Positions 39,768 through 49,575 are shown, counted from the stretch's first letter. The stretch is DNA of 64,000 nt from CAWAWP01 sp963841205 (GCA_963841205.1 CAWJCH010000019.1:248001-312000); one strand, 5' to 3'. The notes: generated by a model from the sequence alone, not told the origin. Made by a program: numbers and translations.

Positions 39768-39932
39768 CCACCGAGGACACGAAGGTTACAAAGGGCAGCG
39801 CGCGGGCGACTCACTCTGGTGTTTGCATTGCTCGGTATTGCTGCGCCGACATTCCGGAGCGGGTAGGCAGCGAGGTCAGGCGTACAACGGCATGGACAAT
39901 AGCATCGTCCGCGAGGAGACAAGGAGGCGCGT

Positions 39933-40574
39933 GTGAGCCAGCCAGCGCGAGAGACGTTGAGTGAGCGCCAGCGTGACTTCGCGGACGCGCTGCTGGGCTG
40001 CGGCGTGGTGAAGTTCGGCGCGTTTCGCCTCAAGCTTCACGAGACGCAGCCAGACGCGCCGCTCTCGCCGATCTACCTCGATCTGCGCATGCTGCAATCG
40101 TTCCCCGACGCGATGGATGCGGCGGTAGCGGCGCTCGAAGAGGTGATCGAGATGGCGGGGCTACACTTCACGCGCTATGCGGGTATTCCGCTGGCGGCGA
40201 CGGCGCTGGTGGCGGTGCTGTCGCATAGTACGCGGGTGCCGATGATCACGCCGCGCGAGGCGAAGTCGCACGGCACGGCGGACACGATCAATGGGGCGTT
40301 CACGCCGGGGGAGACCGTGCTGGCGATCGACGATGTGGTGAGCCACGCGGAGAGCAAGCTGGAAGCGATCCGCGTGCTGGAGGCGAACGGTCTGGTGGTG
40401 CGCGACGTGGCGGTGCTGATCGATCGCGAGCAGGGAGGTCCGCAGCAGCTTGCCGCGGCGGGGTATACGCTGCACGCCGCGGTGCGACTCGGCCAGTTGC
40501 TCGACCACTGGCGCGCGACGGGCGGCGTCGACGACGAGATGTATGCGCGGGCGACGGAGTATCTGCGCGCGTGA
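39933..40574 (+). CDS. pyrE: Orotate phosphoribosyltransferase
   Basis: 213 residues from GTG 39933 with AAGGAGG upstream. It transfers PRPP to orotate to form OMP, the step before PyrF. Features: FGAFRLKLHETQPDAPLSPIYLDLR near the N-terminus, GIPLAATALV (orotate side) and the PRPP loop VLAIDDVVSHAESKLEA. The usual TTGGS after the acidic pair is replaced by SHAES, an unusual phosphate-binding loop that is closer to some fused UMP-synthase-like sequences. It follows pyrF by 165 bp and completes the UMP branch. Confidence 0.85.
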   Translation: MSQPARETLSERQRDFADALLGCGVVKFGAFRLKLHETQPDAPLSPIYLDLRMLQSFPDAMDAAVAALEEVIEMAGLHFTRYAGIPLAATALVAVLSHSTRVPMITPREAKSHGTADTINGAFTPGETVLAIDDVVSHAESKLEAIRVLEANGLVVRDVAVLIDREQGGPQQLAAAGYTLHAAVRLGQLLDHWRATGGVDDEMYARATEYLRA

Positions 40575-40594
40575 GGGCGGACAGCGCAGATGCA

Positions 40595-40640
40595 ACGCAC
40601 CCCAACCCGTTTGTGCGAAACTGATGGTTGGGGTGCGTTG
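40595..40640. terminator. Bidirectional terminator between pyrE and the CsbD gene
   Basis: A 13-bp perfect stem, AACGCACCCCAAC (40595-40607) with its complement (40628-40640), lies between two convergent genes. The loop is 20 nt. T-tracts are weak on both sides. Confidence 0.65.
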
Positions 40641-40643
40641 GCG

Positions 40644-40877
40644 CTAGTGGGCGATGTTCGACTCGGCTCGGCCAGCACCCTCTTCAAGGTTGCCCTTGCC
40701 CTGCTTCATCTTGCCCTTGAGCTCGGTGTCCTTATTGCCGGTGAGCTTGCCTATTTCCTCTTGCACCTTGCCCGTGAGTTTGTCAAGTTTGCCTTTTCCC
40801 TGATGCTCGGAACCCTGCTCGCCAAGGTCACGGTCGCGGGTCATGTCGTCGTCGCGGGTCATGTCGTTGTCGTTCAT
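40644..40877 (-). CDS. CsbD-family stress protein
   Basis: 77 residues from ATG 40877 with GAGGAGGAC upstream. Hydrophilic, with the CsbD pattern GKGKLDKLTGKVQEEIGKLTG followed by KGKMKQGKGNLEEGAGRAE in short pieces. The family is induced under general stress in many bacteria and its biochemical role is unknown. The Asn/Asp/Met-rich N-terminus (MNDNDMTRDDDMTRD) contains an internal repeat. Confidence 0.88.
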   Translation of the reverse strand: MNDNDMTRDDDMTRDRDLGEQGSEHQGKGKLDKLTGKVQEEIGKLTGNKDTELKGKMKQGKGNLEEGAGRAESNIAH

Positions 40878-41157
40878 TGGGATGCGTCCTCCTCGACGAA
40901 GTCGCTGTGGAAGCCAGTCATCATCAGCGCGCGGGGCTGGGCCCGTGGGCAACCGTCGGCACCATGGGGAAGGATATGCAACATGCGTGCCGACCTCTGG
41001 GTGGGACGGATCGGGCGCGGCGCGGCACCATCACGGGAACAGCCCGTGGGAGCGGCATGTGACATGCACATCGCGGTCGTGAGAGGTACTTTGCGGGCTA
41101 CCGGTACGGAACGGTGAAGCGGGATGATGGCCAGCGGACGCTGAAGGAGTTGACGGC

Positions 41158-41817
41158 ATGAGCGACGAGACGACGCGCAACGCGGCGGAATCGCTGTCGC
41201 GCATCGCGGAGGAGACGCAGGTGTGCACGAAGTGCGCTCTCTACGTGGGCGCGCATCGGGCGGCGCCGGGTTCGGGCGATGCGCGGGCGGAGGTGATGCT
41301 GATCGGCGAGGCGCCGAGCTCCTATGACGACCGGAGTGGTGTGCCGTTTTCGGGGCCGTCGGGCACCTTCCTCGACGAACTGTTGAGGTTGGCGGGACTC
41401 GGTCGCTCGCTGGTGTTCTTGACGAACGTGGTGAAGCATCGCGTGCCGGAGGGGCAGACGCTGCAATCCGACGAGATCGCGGCGTGCGCGGGCTATCTGA
41501 CGCGGCAGATCGCGGCGCTGAATCCGAAGGTGATCGTGACGCTGGGTCGCTATTCGCTGGCGCGGTTCCTGCCGCGAGCGAAGATTACGGCGATCCATGG
41601 GCAAGCGCGGCTGCACGAGGGCCGCATCTTGGTGGCGATGTTCAACCCGGCGGCGGCGCTGCACCGCGAGGAACTGCGAAAGACGGTGGTGGATGATTTT
41701 GCGCGGGCGCTGCCGGCGGCGATGGCCGAGGCGCGGCGGTTGGCGGCCGAGGGGAAGCTGGGCGGATCCCATGCGACAGACGACGGGCAGGCGCCGCAGC
41801 AGATGTCGCTATTTTAG
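41158..41817 (+). CDS. Uracil-DNA glycosylase superfamily, family 4-like
   Basis: 219 residues. Overall layout matches family 4 (Fe-S) enzymes: CTKCALYVGAHRAAPGSG near the N-terminus, GEAPSSYDDRSGVPFSGPSG (motif A), NVVKHRVP and CAGYL in the middle, and MFNPAAAL (motif B). Three positions are unusual: the Cys normally found in NVVKCRP is His, the His of the HPAAL motif is Asn, and the Gly after GEAP is Ser. The Fe-S cluster could use Cys3His, or the enzyme may be altered in activity. The last residues QMSLF match the consensus of bacterial beta-clamp-binding peptides. It directly abuts the integrated element. Confidence 0.8.
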   Translation: MSDETTRNAAESLSRIAEETQVCTKCALYVGAHRAAPGSGDARAEVMLIGEAPSSYDDRSGVPFSGPSGTFLDELLRLAGLGRSLVFLTNVVKHRVPEGQTLQSDEIAACAGYLTRQIAALNPKVIVTLGRYSLARFLPRAKITAIHGQARLHEGRILVAMFNPAAALHREELRKTVVDDFARALPAAMAEARRLAAEGKLGGSHATDDGQAPQQMSLF

Positions 41818-41936
41818 TGCGGTGGGCTCAAAACCGGACATTGTGTGACGTTCAACCTCTGAATTTATGAGGATTGCTGCGATAGGGGCCGTGTTCTTAT
41901 CCTGGCAGTTTGGCAGTTTGACCCCACATTTGACCC

Positions 41937-43073
41937 CTACGCGGTTTGCGACCCCCATAGAACCCGATCCATGATTTCTGCCGCCTGCTGCTGCATGTGT
42001 GGCATGACATGTCCGTAGATGCCGAGCGTTAGCGCGATGGATGCATGCCCCAGCATCTCGCTGACGACCTTGGGATTTACGCCTTGAGCCAGCAGCAAGG
42101 TAGCTGCGGTGTGGCGCAGGTCATGGAAGCGAATCAGAGGGAGGCCAGCTTTGCGCAGAAGCGGCTTGAACTGGTGAATGGCGATATAGGTTGGGTCCTG
42201 CATCCGACCTGCGGTGTTAGGGAATACGAGCTCGTCATCCTCCCATGCTGGACCGAGGCGCAAACGTTCCTCAGCCATGAGTACCCGATGCCGCCGCAAG
42301 GCCTCGACAGTGGTGCGGGAAAGTGCAATCGTACGCCTGCTGTTCTTCGTCTTTGGGGATGCGACTACCCAACGCCCCTTGCGTACCTGCAATGACGCTT
42401 GCACCTTGATGAGCGCATTAGCCAGGTCGATGTGCTGCCAGCGCAGGGCGAGCAATTCTCCGCGACGCATGCCAGTCGCCAGGGCAAGAACGTAGAGTGT
42501 TTCGCTCCGATGGCCATGTAGTGACGACAGGAACGTCCTCGCTTGCTCTGCCGTGAGCGGCTTGATTTCGCGCCTCCGCACGCGCGGGACGTCAACCAGG
42601 TCACAGGCGTTCCGATGGACCAATCCGAGGCGTAGCGCGTCGCTCAGGGCATGACGCAACACACCATGCATGTACTTCACGACTGACGCGCTGGTACCCT
42701 CAGACAAAATCTTCGCGTAGAAGGTTTGCACTTGCTGGCTGGTAAGCCGAGCGAGTGGAAGCTTCCCGAGGCCAGGCAACAGCCGGAGGCGTATCTCGCT
42801 TTGATAGCGCGCAAAGGAACTCGGCTCAACCTCGTGTCGCACCTTCTCAAGCCACGTAGCGAGGTACGTTCCGATCGTCTGCCGCTCATTCAGCCCTGGT
42901 AGCCCCTGCTCCCTATCCCGTCGCGCGTTGGCGAGACGACGCACAACTTCCTGGCGCGTCTTGCCATAGAGACTGCGACGATTCCCCTCTGCATCAACAT
43001 ATCGCGCTTCCCAACGCTCCTCACCGGGGCGCTTGCGGATGCTGCCCTCGCCATTCCCGAGTTTGCCCGCCAT
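41937..43073 (-). CDS. Tyrosine recombinase (phage/ICE-type integrase)
   Basis: 378 residues with AGGAGAGG before ATG 43073. The N-terminus has an AP2-like arm-binding segment (GEGSIRKRPGEERWEARYVDAEGNR in pieces), then the SAM-like core-binding domain (TIGTYLATWLEKVR) and the catalytic domain with Arg in TGMRRGELLALRW, Lys in TKNSRRTIAL, HDLRHTAATLL, and GHASIALTLGIYGHVMP with the nucleophile Tyr. First gene of an integrated element with xis and rep, all on the minus strand. The putative attachment region is 41820-41936 (repeated TTTGACCCC); no tRNA is visible there. Confidence 0.93.
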   Translation of the reverse strand: MAGKLGNGEGSIRKRPGEERWEARYVDAEGNRRSLYGKTRQEVVRRLANARRDREQGLPGLNERQTIGTYLATWLEKVRHEVEPSSFARYQSEIRLRLLPGLGKLPLARLTSQQVQTFYAKILSEGTSASVVKYMHGVLRHALSDALRLGLVHRNACDLVDVPRVRRREIKPLTAEQARTFLSSLHGHRSETLYVLALATGMRRGELLALRWQHIDLANALIKVQASLQVRKGRWVVASPKTKNSRRTIALSRTTVEALRRHRVLMAEERLRLGPAWEDDELVFPNTAGRMQDPTYIAIHQFKPLLRKAGLPLIRFHDLRHTAATLLLAQGVNPKVVSEMLGHASIALTLGIYGHVMPHMQQQAAEIMDRVLWGSQTA

Positions 43074-43082
43074 GGTCCTCTC

Positions 43083-43304
43083 CTAGCGCTGCGATAGCTG
43101 CTGAACAAACTCGTGGAGTGCCTGCATAGGAACGCGACGAGCGCCGCCGACCTTGATGCTGTAGATTTCCTTGCGCATGACAAGCCCATACATTCGGGTG
43201 CGACTTAGGCTCAGGACAGACGCCGCATCCTCAACCGTGAGCAGGAGCTTCATCGTCGATGGTACAGACCTATCTAATGGAGAAGGCTGGTTTATCGGTT
43301 GCAT
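43083..43304 (-). CDS. Excisionase-like helix-turn-helix protein
   Basis: 73 residues from ATG 43304 (AAAGG upstream). The MerR-like winged helix motif is visible: LLTVEDAASVLSLSRTRMYGL, then RKEIYSIKVGGARRVPMQAL in pieces. It is the normal size for Xis, which directs the integrase towards excision. It lies 9 bp before the integrase gene and 12 bp after rep. Confidence 0.85.
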   Translation of the reverse strand: MQPINQPSPLDRSVPSTMKLLLTVEDAASVLSLSRTRMYGLVMRKEIYSIKVGGARRVPMQALHEFVQQLSQR

Positions 43305-43316
43305 GTCCAAACCTTT

Positions 43317-44229
43317 CTAAGCGGCTGCTTCGACGACCACGCCAAGGCGCAATCGCTTGCCGTCGCGGATGTCTTGGAAGGTCAGCCCTTTTTCATCGAG
43401 GTAGGCGCCCATCCAGTCGTGAAACCAGGTCAGGAACTCAGCACCGCTGTCCGTCTCGGGTAGTTCGTTGGCGAGGTAAGCCGCTGCCGAGGAGGAGCAG
43501 CCCGCGATCATCTGGCAGAGTAGCCGTACATCGCCCTGACGCTTACGCTCACGGACGGCGGGTTCTGCCTCGCCGTAGAAATCGGCCTGTTGGATGGCGA
43601 GCCAGATCGGCGAGGATTCCCAGCGTCCACGATTGGTGTCGGGCGTAGGCATGGTGTGACGCAGCCATTGCGCCGAGGAATAGGCCCAGAGTGCGGGCAG
43701 TTTGTCCAGCAGGTCGTACGGGTCCTCAATCTCCCTCTCGTGCAAGCATTCGCGCTTGTAGCGGAACTCCACGCGAGTGATGCGCGATTCGCCGTCCCAC
43801 CCGTGACGCTCCCACACCGCCCGCATCCAGTCTTTGCGTGACTTCGTGATCTCCTTGGTCTTGTCGTAGATGCAGCACGAGTGGGCCGCACCTTTGGAGA
43901 ACTCGTAGCCGGTACAGCGCCGACCCTCCATGCTCATCTCGAAACCAGGCGTCTCGGGAGCGCCTTCGTCTTGTTCCGGTTCTTCTACGTGCGTCCGCCG
44001 CTTGTGTCCGCGAGTGATGAACGCCGGTGCGTCACCGAGCGAGAGCTCCCATCCAGCGACGTCGGCGCATAGGTGGACTTCGCTGACCTGGAGCCGCAGG
44101 TCCTGCGTGCCATAGAACTCCACGACGAAGGCGAACAGCTTGGCGAGGGCGACATCGGGGCCATGTTCCCATAGGAAGGCAGATGACAGCCGCGCCTTGC
44201 CCGCGATGTGATTGTGTTTGCCTGTCCCA
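43317..44229 (-). pseudogene. Replication initiation (Rep) protein, 5' end removed by an IS
   Basis: The open frame contains segments typical of rolling-circle-type replication initiation factors (FYGTQDLRLQVSEVHLCADVAG, GRRCTGYEFSKGAAHSCCIYDKTKE, ESRITRVEFRYKRECL in pieces). An ATG inside the frame lies at 44123, but homology-like sequence continues upstream (HLDIGTGKHNHIAGKARLSS, LWEHGPDVALAKLFAFVV) to about 44229, where the IS1634-type element starts. The true start is therefore missing. Together with the integrase and xis this resembles an actinomycete-type integrative element; the rest has been lost or displaced. Confidence 0.75.
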
Positions 44230-44230
44230 A

Positions 44231-45979
44231 TATCGAGATGGAGCCCGCATTCCGCAGCGTTCTTGAACGACTTTCGAGGGTTTTGCTAGGATGGAGCCTC
44301 CACGACGAGAGGAGGACTTCATGCGGAGCCTGCGGAGCGAGCGGCTGGATCATTTGGGGATCGTGGCGGGGGTGTGCCAGGAGATTGGGCTGGCGGCGTA
44401 TCTGGATGGAGTGGCCGGACCAAGTGAGCAGCGAGGTGAGCGTCGGGACGGCGACGGTGGCGATGATCCTCAATGGGCTCGGCTTCAGCAATCGCCGGCT
44501 CTATCTGGTTTCGCAGTTCTTTGCGAGCAAGCCCGTGGAGCACCTGTTGGGTCCGGGGATCACGGCCGAGCGGTTGCATGACGACTGCCTGGGACGCACC
44601 CTGGATTGGCTCTACGCCCACGATCCGACCACCTTGTTTGCGGGGATCGCACGCCAGGCGCGGCAGCGCTTTGGCGTGGCGGCGCGTCAGGTGCATGTGG
44701 ACACGACCTCGTTCTCGGTGTCGGGGGAGTACGCGCCAGATGCGGACGACGATACCCAGGTGGTGGCAGTGACCTACGGGTATTCCCGGGATCATCGGGA
44801 CGATCTCAAGCAATGGATGCTGGCCTTGGCGACGACGCGGCAAGGGGATATCCCGCTGTATCTGCAGACGTTGGATGGCAACGCGAGTGACAAGGTGAGC
44901 CTGGTGGCGGCGGTGGAGGCGCTGGGCGAGCAACTGCGTGGCGAGGGAGAAACGCCACTCTTCGTGGCGGATAGTGGGCTGTACAGCGCCGCAGAACATG
45001 GCGCGGCTCAGCAAGGCCCACGTGCGCTGGATTAGTCGAGTCCCGGAGACCTCGACAGACGCGAAGGCCGCGGTGCTGAGGGCAGAGGAGGCCGCCTGGC
45101 AGCAGGCGGGAGCCCTCGCGTGGGCCCCGGTGGACACGACGCCCGGAGGGCGAGCGCTGGGTGGTGGTGCGCACCCCCAGGGGGAGCAACGCGCCCGAGC
45201 GACGCTCACCCGCAAGGCCGAGCAGACCCGGGTCGAGTGGGAGAAGGCCCTCTGGCACCTGAGCGCGCAGCGCTTTGCCGGTGAGCCCGACGCGCAGGCG
45301 GCGCTCACCAAGCACCTCACGAAGCGCCCCGAGTGGCTCACGGTCGCGGCGCAGGTGGTGGCCCATCCCACCCATACCCGTCCCGGACGTCCGCGCAAGG
45401 ACGCCGCCCCCGACGGCAGTCGCTGGCAGGTCGAGGCGAGCGTCGCCCTCGACGCAGCGACGCTGGAGCGCGCGGCGCGGCGCGCGCCAAGCCTGCTTCC
45501 TGGTCGCCACCAACGTGCTCGACCAGGAACAGCTCGCCGACCTCGAGTTGATTCAGACCTACAAGGACCAGCACAGCGTGGAACGCGGCTTTGCGTTTTT
45601 GAAAGACCCGCTGTTCCTGGCCTCGTCGGTCTTTGTCAAGAAGCGCGAGCGCCTCGTGGCGCTGAGCCTCGTGATGGTGCTCTGCCTGCTGGTTTACCGG
45701 CTCGCCGAACACCGGCTGCGCGAGCGCTTGGCGGCGGCAGGGCAGACGGTGCCTAACCAGGTGAGCAAACCGACGGATCGACCGACGATGCGCTGGATCT
45801 TCCAGTGTTTCGAGGGGATCAGTCTGGTCGGGTTCCAGCCACCAGTGGGGCCACCACTGCAGGACATCGCGGGGCTGGAGCCCTGCATGAGCAGGTGTTG
45901 GCGCTCTTAGGACCGGCCAGTGAAAAACTCTATAAACCAGAATGAAGCGGCTGCGGAATGTGGGCTGCAGGGAAACAAG
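44231..45979 (+). mobile_element. IS1634-family insertion sequence (degenerate)
   Basis: Imperfect terminal inverted repeats: left CCCGCATTCCGCAGC (about 44236-44250) and right, reversed, CCCACATTCCGCAGC, each followed by TTT-NN-AG-N-G-TTTT. Length about 1.75 kb fits the family. Target duplication could not be defined. It truncates the rep gene. Confidence 0.7.
44321..45910 (+). pseudogene. IS1634-family transposase, several frameshifts
   Basis: Pieces in three frames rebuild one DDE transposase: LRSERLDHLGIVAGVCQEIG (frame 1), GTATVAMILNGLGFSNRRLY and VHVDTTSFSVSGEY with the first Asp, FVADSGLYS with the second Asp (frame 2), then MARLSKAHVRWISRVPET (frame 3), and HSVERGFAFLKDPLFLASS with the Glu, ending near LVGFQPP (frame 4). 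At least three shifts are needed, so it is inactive. ATG 44321 follows GAGAGGAGG. Confidence 0.85.
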
Positions 45980-46222
45980 TATGCAATAATCACACGAGTG
46001 CTGAATTTTTCGGGGTTTTACTGAGCGCCAGATTGTGGCGCTGGCGGGTCGACGTTCTCGTGGTGTTCGCTCCAGGCACCAGTCACTGCTCGACTCATGG
46101 CCTTTCTTGACTTCGTGGCGACTCTTAGCCCCATCTCATCTCGTTCTCACCTGCTGAGGTGACACTCCTCTAACCGATGCCACGCTGTACACGCGATCAC
46201 GCGATCATTCGAGGAGGACCTT

Positions 46223-47621
46223 ATGGGCCATTACCATTCGCCGCCACGGCACCCCCGCGCGCTGATGGGCCTCCTCTTTTCCCGCGCGGCGGCTCGGCCC
46301 AGGTCACGCGCGCGCTGGCCCAAGTGCTGCCACAGCAAGGGTGGGACGTCACGGTCGTCTCCAGCTCGGTCCACCTCCCTGGCCAACCCGGCGACGCCCA
46401 CGAGTTCTTTGCGGACCTTGATATCCGTCCGCTTGACTGTACCGCCGCCCTGGAAAGCGCCGATCCGCTGTGCGCCGATCCCCCGTTCCATCCGTCCTAC
46501 GAGGATCGTCCCGGAGCTCCCGACCGCGTCTTCGCCGCCGTGGACGACGCGACCTACGAGCATCTCACCGATGCCTGGGCACGAGTGCTGCACGAGGCTG
46601 GTGCGGCGGAGGCGGATATCCTCCATCTCCACCACCTGACCCCGCTTAATGCGGCAGCTGCGCGCGTTGCTCCCCATGTGCCAATCATTGGCCACCTGCA
46701 CGGCACCGAATTGCTGATGCTGGAGGCGATAAACCAGGGCCCTCCCGCTGGCTGGGTGTATGCCGCCGCCTGGGCCGACCGGATGCGCACGTGGGCGGCA
46801 GCCTGCGAGCTCCTCATCGTGCCCTCTGCCAGCCTGGTCGCTCGTGCCTGCGCATTGTTGGGCATCACCCCTGAGCGCTGCGTTCACCTCTCCAATGGGT
46901 TCGATCCTCGGCGGTTCGATCGGCGCCAGGTCGACCGGCAGGGCCCTCTGGCGACAGGCCCTCGTCGACCATCCCCAAGGGTGGTCTCCCGGCCACGCGC
47001 CCGGCTCAGTGGCCTACACCGCTCGCCAAGTGCGATCCCTCGCGACGAATACCTGTCCTCCTCTACGTCGGGCGCTACACGGCCCTCAAGCGGCTCGACC
47101 TCCTGTTGGGCGCCTATGTGCGCGCCACCCCTGATTTTGCCGTGCCGGCCTCCCTCGTGCTGCTCGGGGGCTTCCCCGACGAATGGGAAGGTGAGCATCC
47201 CTGCGAGCTGATACACCGCCTCGGCGCACGCAACGTCTTCCTGGCGGGTTGGCATGACCAGGCCGATCTCTCGGCGTTCTATGCCGCCGCCGACGCGGTC
47301 GTGCTGGCCTCGAGCCAGGAGCCGTTCGGGCAAGTCCTGGTGGAAGGCATGGCCTGCGGGCTGCCCGCCATCGCCATCGCCGCGCAGGGCCCGGGCGAGA
47401 TCGTCGAGGACGGGCAGACCGGTTGGCTCGTCCCGCCCGACGATGAGGCCGCTTTGGCTTCCGCCCTCACGGCCGCGGTCAATGACGCGAACGTGCGACA
47501 CGCTCGCGGTGCTGCCGCATATACAGCAGTGCATGGTCGTTACGCGTGGCCAGCCCAAGGAGCGCAATTGGCCGAACTGTATGCACACGTCTTGAGACGC
47601 TCCAAGATATCCCCCAGGTGA
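46223..47621 (+). pseudogene. Glycosyltransferase family 4, frameshifted
   Basis: ATG 46223 has GAGGAGG upstream. Fragments in different frames together make a GT4 enzyme: PRGGSAQVTRALAQVLPQQG and VTVVSSSVH (N-terminal Rossmann domain), IIGHLHGTELLMLEAI, IVPSASLVARACALLG, then after shifts VLLYVGRYTALKRLDLLL, LVLLGGFPDEWEGEHP, and the nucleotide-sugar site SSQEPFGQVLVEGMACGLPA. At least three shifts occur (near 46290, 46950 and 47040). The donor and acceptor are unknown. It sits beside the IS-disrupted element, so is likely a stranded remnant. Confidence 0.75.
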
Positions 47622-47656
47622 GGAACGGACAGATCTCTCCGGCTAGCTGATTCGGC

Positions 47657-47722
47657 ACCTGACATCAATTTTGACATCAACCGGGGCGGACGCAGACGAA
47701 CTGAGATGAACGGACGATGACA
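47657..47722 (+). repeat. Att-like direct repeat, left copy
   Basis: CCTGACATCAATTTTGACAT begins a 66-bp stretch that is about 80 percent identical to 54737-54803 in the same orientation. The tandem TGACATCA words resemble the 3' end of integrase genes or attachment sites. The surrounding interval 47622-47822 has no convincing gene. Confidence 0.6.
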
Positions 47723-47822
47723 AAAAGCGTTGAATATTGGCTACTGGTGGATGCTACAAGTGGTTTCGAAAGACCGTTGCCACCGTCGGACGAGCCAATC
47801 CCGAGGTCACATCAGCAGAAGC

Positions 47823-48080
47823 CTACCAGTGGCAATGCAGCGCCACTGCTAGATGAGATGGATACTGAGCGAGTAGGTCGGTGGCGCGATCTCGCACCGC
47901 CTGCGCTTGCTCGTCGTTCATGTCCCACCGGGCTCCAAGGTCATGCCACATGCCATCCGGCGTGAGGATGGCAGCAGGGAAGAGCTGCTCGGGCAGCGTT
48001 GCCGTGGCCGGCCAGGAGTCGTCGTGCGGACTCTGCAGCCGCCAACCGTCCCACTTGCCCTGGGGATTGTCGGTGGTCAT
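47823..48080 (-). CDS. Hypothetical protein, second gene of a coupled pair
   Basis: 85 residues (MTTDNPQGKWDGWRLQSPHD..., ending ALHCHW). Its ATG overlaps the stop of the gene upstream in an ATGA, so it was translated by coupling. Acidic/tryptophan-rich, soluble, with DMNDEQAQAVRDRATDLLAQYP as a likely helix. No family recognised; the gene pair looks phage- or element-derived. Confidence 0.6.
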   Translation of the reverse strand: MTTDNPQGKWDGWRLQSPHDDSWPATATLPEQLFPAAILTPDGMWHDLGARWDMNDEQAQAVRDRATDLLAQYPSHLAVALHCHW

Positions 48081-48588
48081 CCACTAATACCTACTGCCGT
48101 CATGCCCACAGTTGACCACTCCCCACGGCTGAAGCCGGGGGATTCTTGGGCTGACCACCGCTCACCTAGCGAGCTAGGAGCGTCGTACACGGTCCTGTCG
48201 TGGCCCGAAGCCACCTCCACACGCGTACCTTCCCGCAGGCCCTGCGGTAGAGCGTACGTATCGCACACCTGGTCGTTTGGTGTCCGGTGGTCGGGAGCGC
48301 CTGACGGCGCGCGGCGTTTCCTCCCCATGGCTCAAGCCAGGGGTCTTCACGCCGCGCGACGATAAAGCCCATATCCTCTTCGAGTTGCGTTACGACAGCG
48401 TCCACGTCGTCGCGTTTGAGTCCGTACGGCCCGTACACCTCGAGCAGATAATCGACTTCCTCCCGCGGCACGTATTCCTTGCGAGCTGCAACGGGTCGCT
48501 CGACGTTGTACGGCTCCATCAAGCCGGTGACCGCGGCCACCACGTCGCTCGTCTCGTCGGGCACGACCACAATCGTGAGGAACTGCAT
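48077..48588 (-). pseudogene. Phage-type small protein interrupted by a 250-bp element
   Basis: Starts at ATG 48588 (GGAG upstream): MQFLTIVVVPDETSDVVAAV, then MEPYNVERPV and VPREEVDYLLEVYGPYGLKRDDVD. It resembles small phage/mobile-element proteins that begin with a beta strand and a 'L-P-Y' loop. A 248-bp element (48113-48360) enters after MGFI, close to the 3' end. Removing it restores the short native tail TVGMTAVGISG, whose TGA overlaps the next ATG. As it stands the frame instead runs 65 residues into the element. Confidence 0.65.
48113..48360 (-). mobile_element. 248-bp non-autonomous IS200/IS605-like element, copy A
   Basis: Reading on the minus strand it follows TTATC, starts GTCGCGCGG (two bases shorter than the other copies) and ends with CCCCCGGCTTCAGCCGTGGG and GAGTGGTCA(A). 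Sequence is otherwise almost identical to 11421-11670 and 57342-57591. Confidence 0.85.
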
Positions 48589-48614
48589 CGCCACTCCAAT
48601 CCGCACGTCAGCGG

Positions 48615-49435
48615 TCAGCCTGGGTCAGCCGCCACGGTGAGCCGACGCACACACAGCACCATCACCGCAAACGTGAAGAAGCTGCGGTAGACGGTGACCA
48701 GGTGCTCCCAACGGATAAGCAATCGCCGGTAGTTCCCCAGCCACGCGAAACTCCGTTCCACGCGGTACCGCAACCGATAGTCCTCCTTACGCGCCACCAC
48801 GGGTGTCCGCGTTTGGCGCGCCAGGTGGCGGGACGGCGCTTGGCGGGGATGCACATCCGAATGCCCCGCCGCCGTAGCTGACGGCGGAACGCGCTCCTAT
48901 CATATCCGCGGTCCGCCACCAGTTTCTGGGGACGCTGCTTGGGGCGGCCATGAGGACGACCAACCTTGATGGTGTCCAGGGTCCGCTGGGCCAACCGCAC
49001 CTCCGCACGGTTAGCACTGTCGAGGTGGAACCCGAGCGGCAGACCATTGCCGTCGACGACGAGCATCCACTTCGTCCCTTTGCCCTTCCTAGTCAAGCCG
49101 ACGTGCTCGCCGCCGCGCTTCGCGGGCACGAACGAGCCATCCAGGAAAGCCACGGACCAGTCGAGCTTGCCTTGCCCGTCCAGGACGGGCAAGGCCGCCC
49201 GGCAGATGCACGCCCAGACGCCGCCCTCGCCCCAGCGTCTGAGCCGCCGCCACACGGTCGTTGGCGCGCCGTACTCGCGCGGTAGGTCCTGCCAACGGCA
49301 GCCCGTGATGAGCATGTGCAGAATGCCTTCGACGGTGCGTCGGTCATCGGCGCGTGGTCGTCCGGTAGGTGCCGGAGGCGGGAGTAAGGGCTGGATGAAT
49401 GCCCATTGCCTGTCAGTCAGATGCACACTGGCCAT
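48615..49435 (-). pseudogene. IS5-family transposase, -1 frameshift
   Basis: First frame (from ATG 49435): LTDRQWAFIQPLLPP, GCRWQDLPREYG, then AFLDGSFVPAKRGG with the first Asp and KLVADRGYDRSAFRR with the second. The third catalytic residue is in a second frame: RYRVERSFAWLGNYRRLLIRWE, ending near 48615. The change is -1 between about 48790 and 48830, but no classical slippery heptamer was found, so decay is more likely than programmed frameshifting. Inverted repeats were not identified. Confidence 0.8.
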
Positions 49436-49575
49436 GCGGCCATGCTACGGCATCAGCTCAGCGTTTCGAAACTGCTTGTAGCACCTTCGCGCTAAACGCG
49501 ATCTTTACCAATTCTTATCTGTCGCATAATTTAAAGTCATTGCTTGATGCCGAAGCAATGTCTAGAATTTGTGGT

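Noticed and set aside
39768..39790. ACCACCGAGGACACGAAGG string after pyrF
   Set aside because: It resembles a dispersed intergenic word seen in many genomes; one copy here supports no call.
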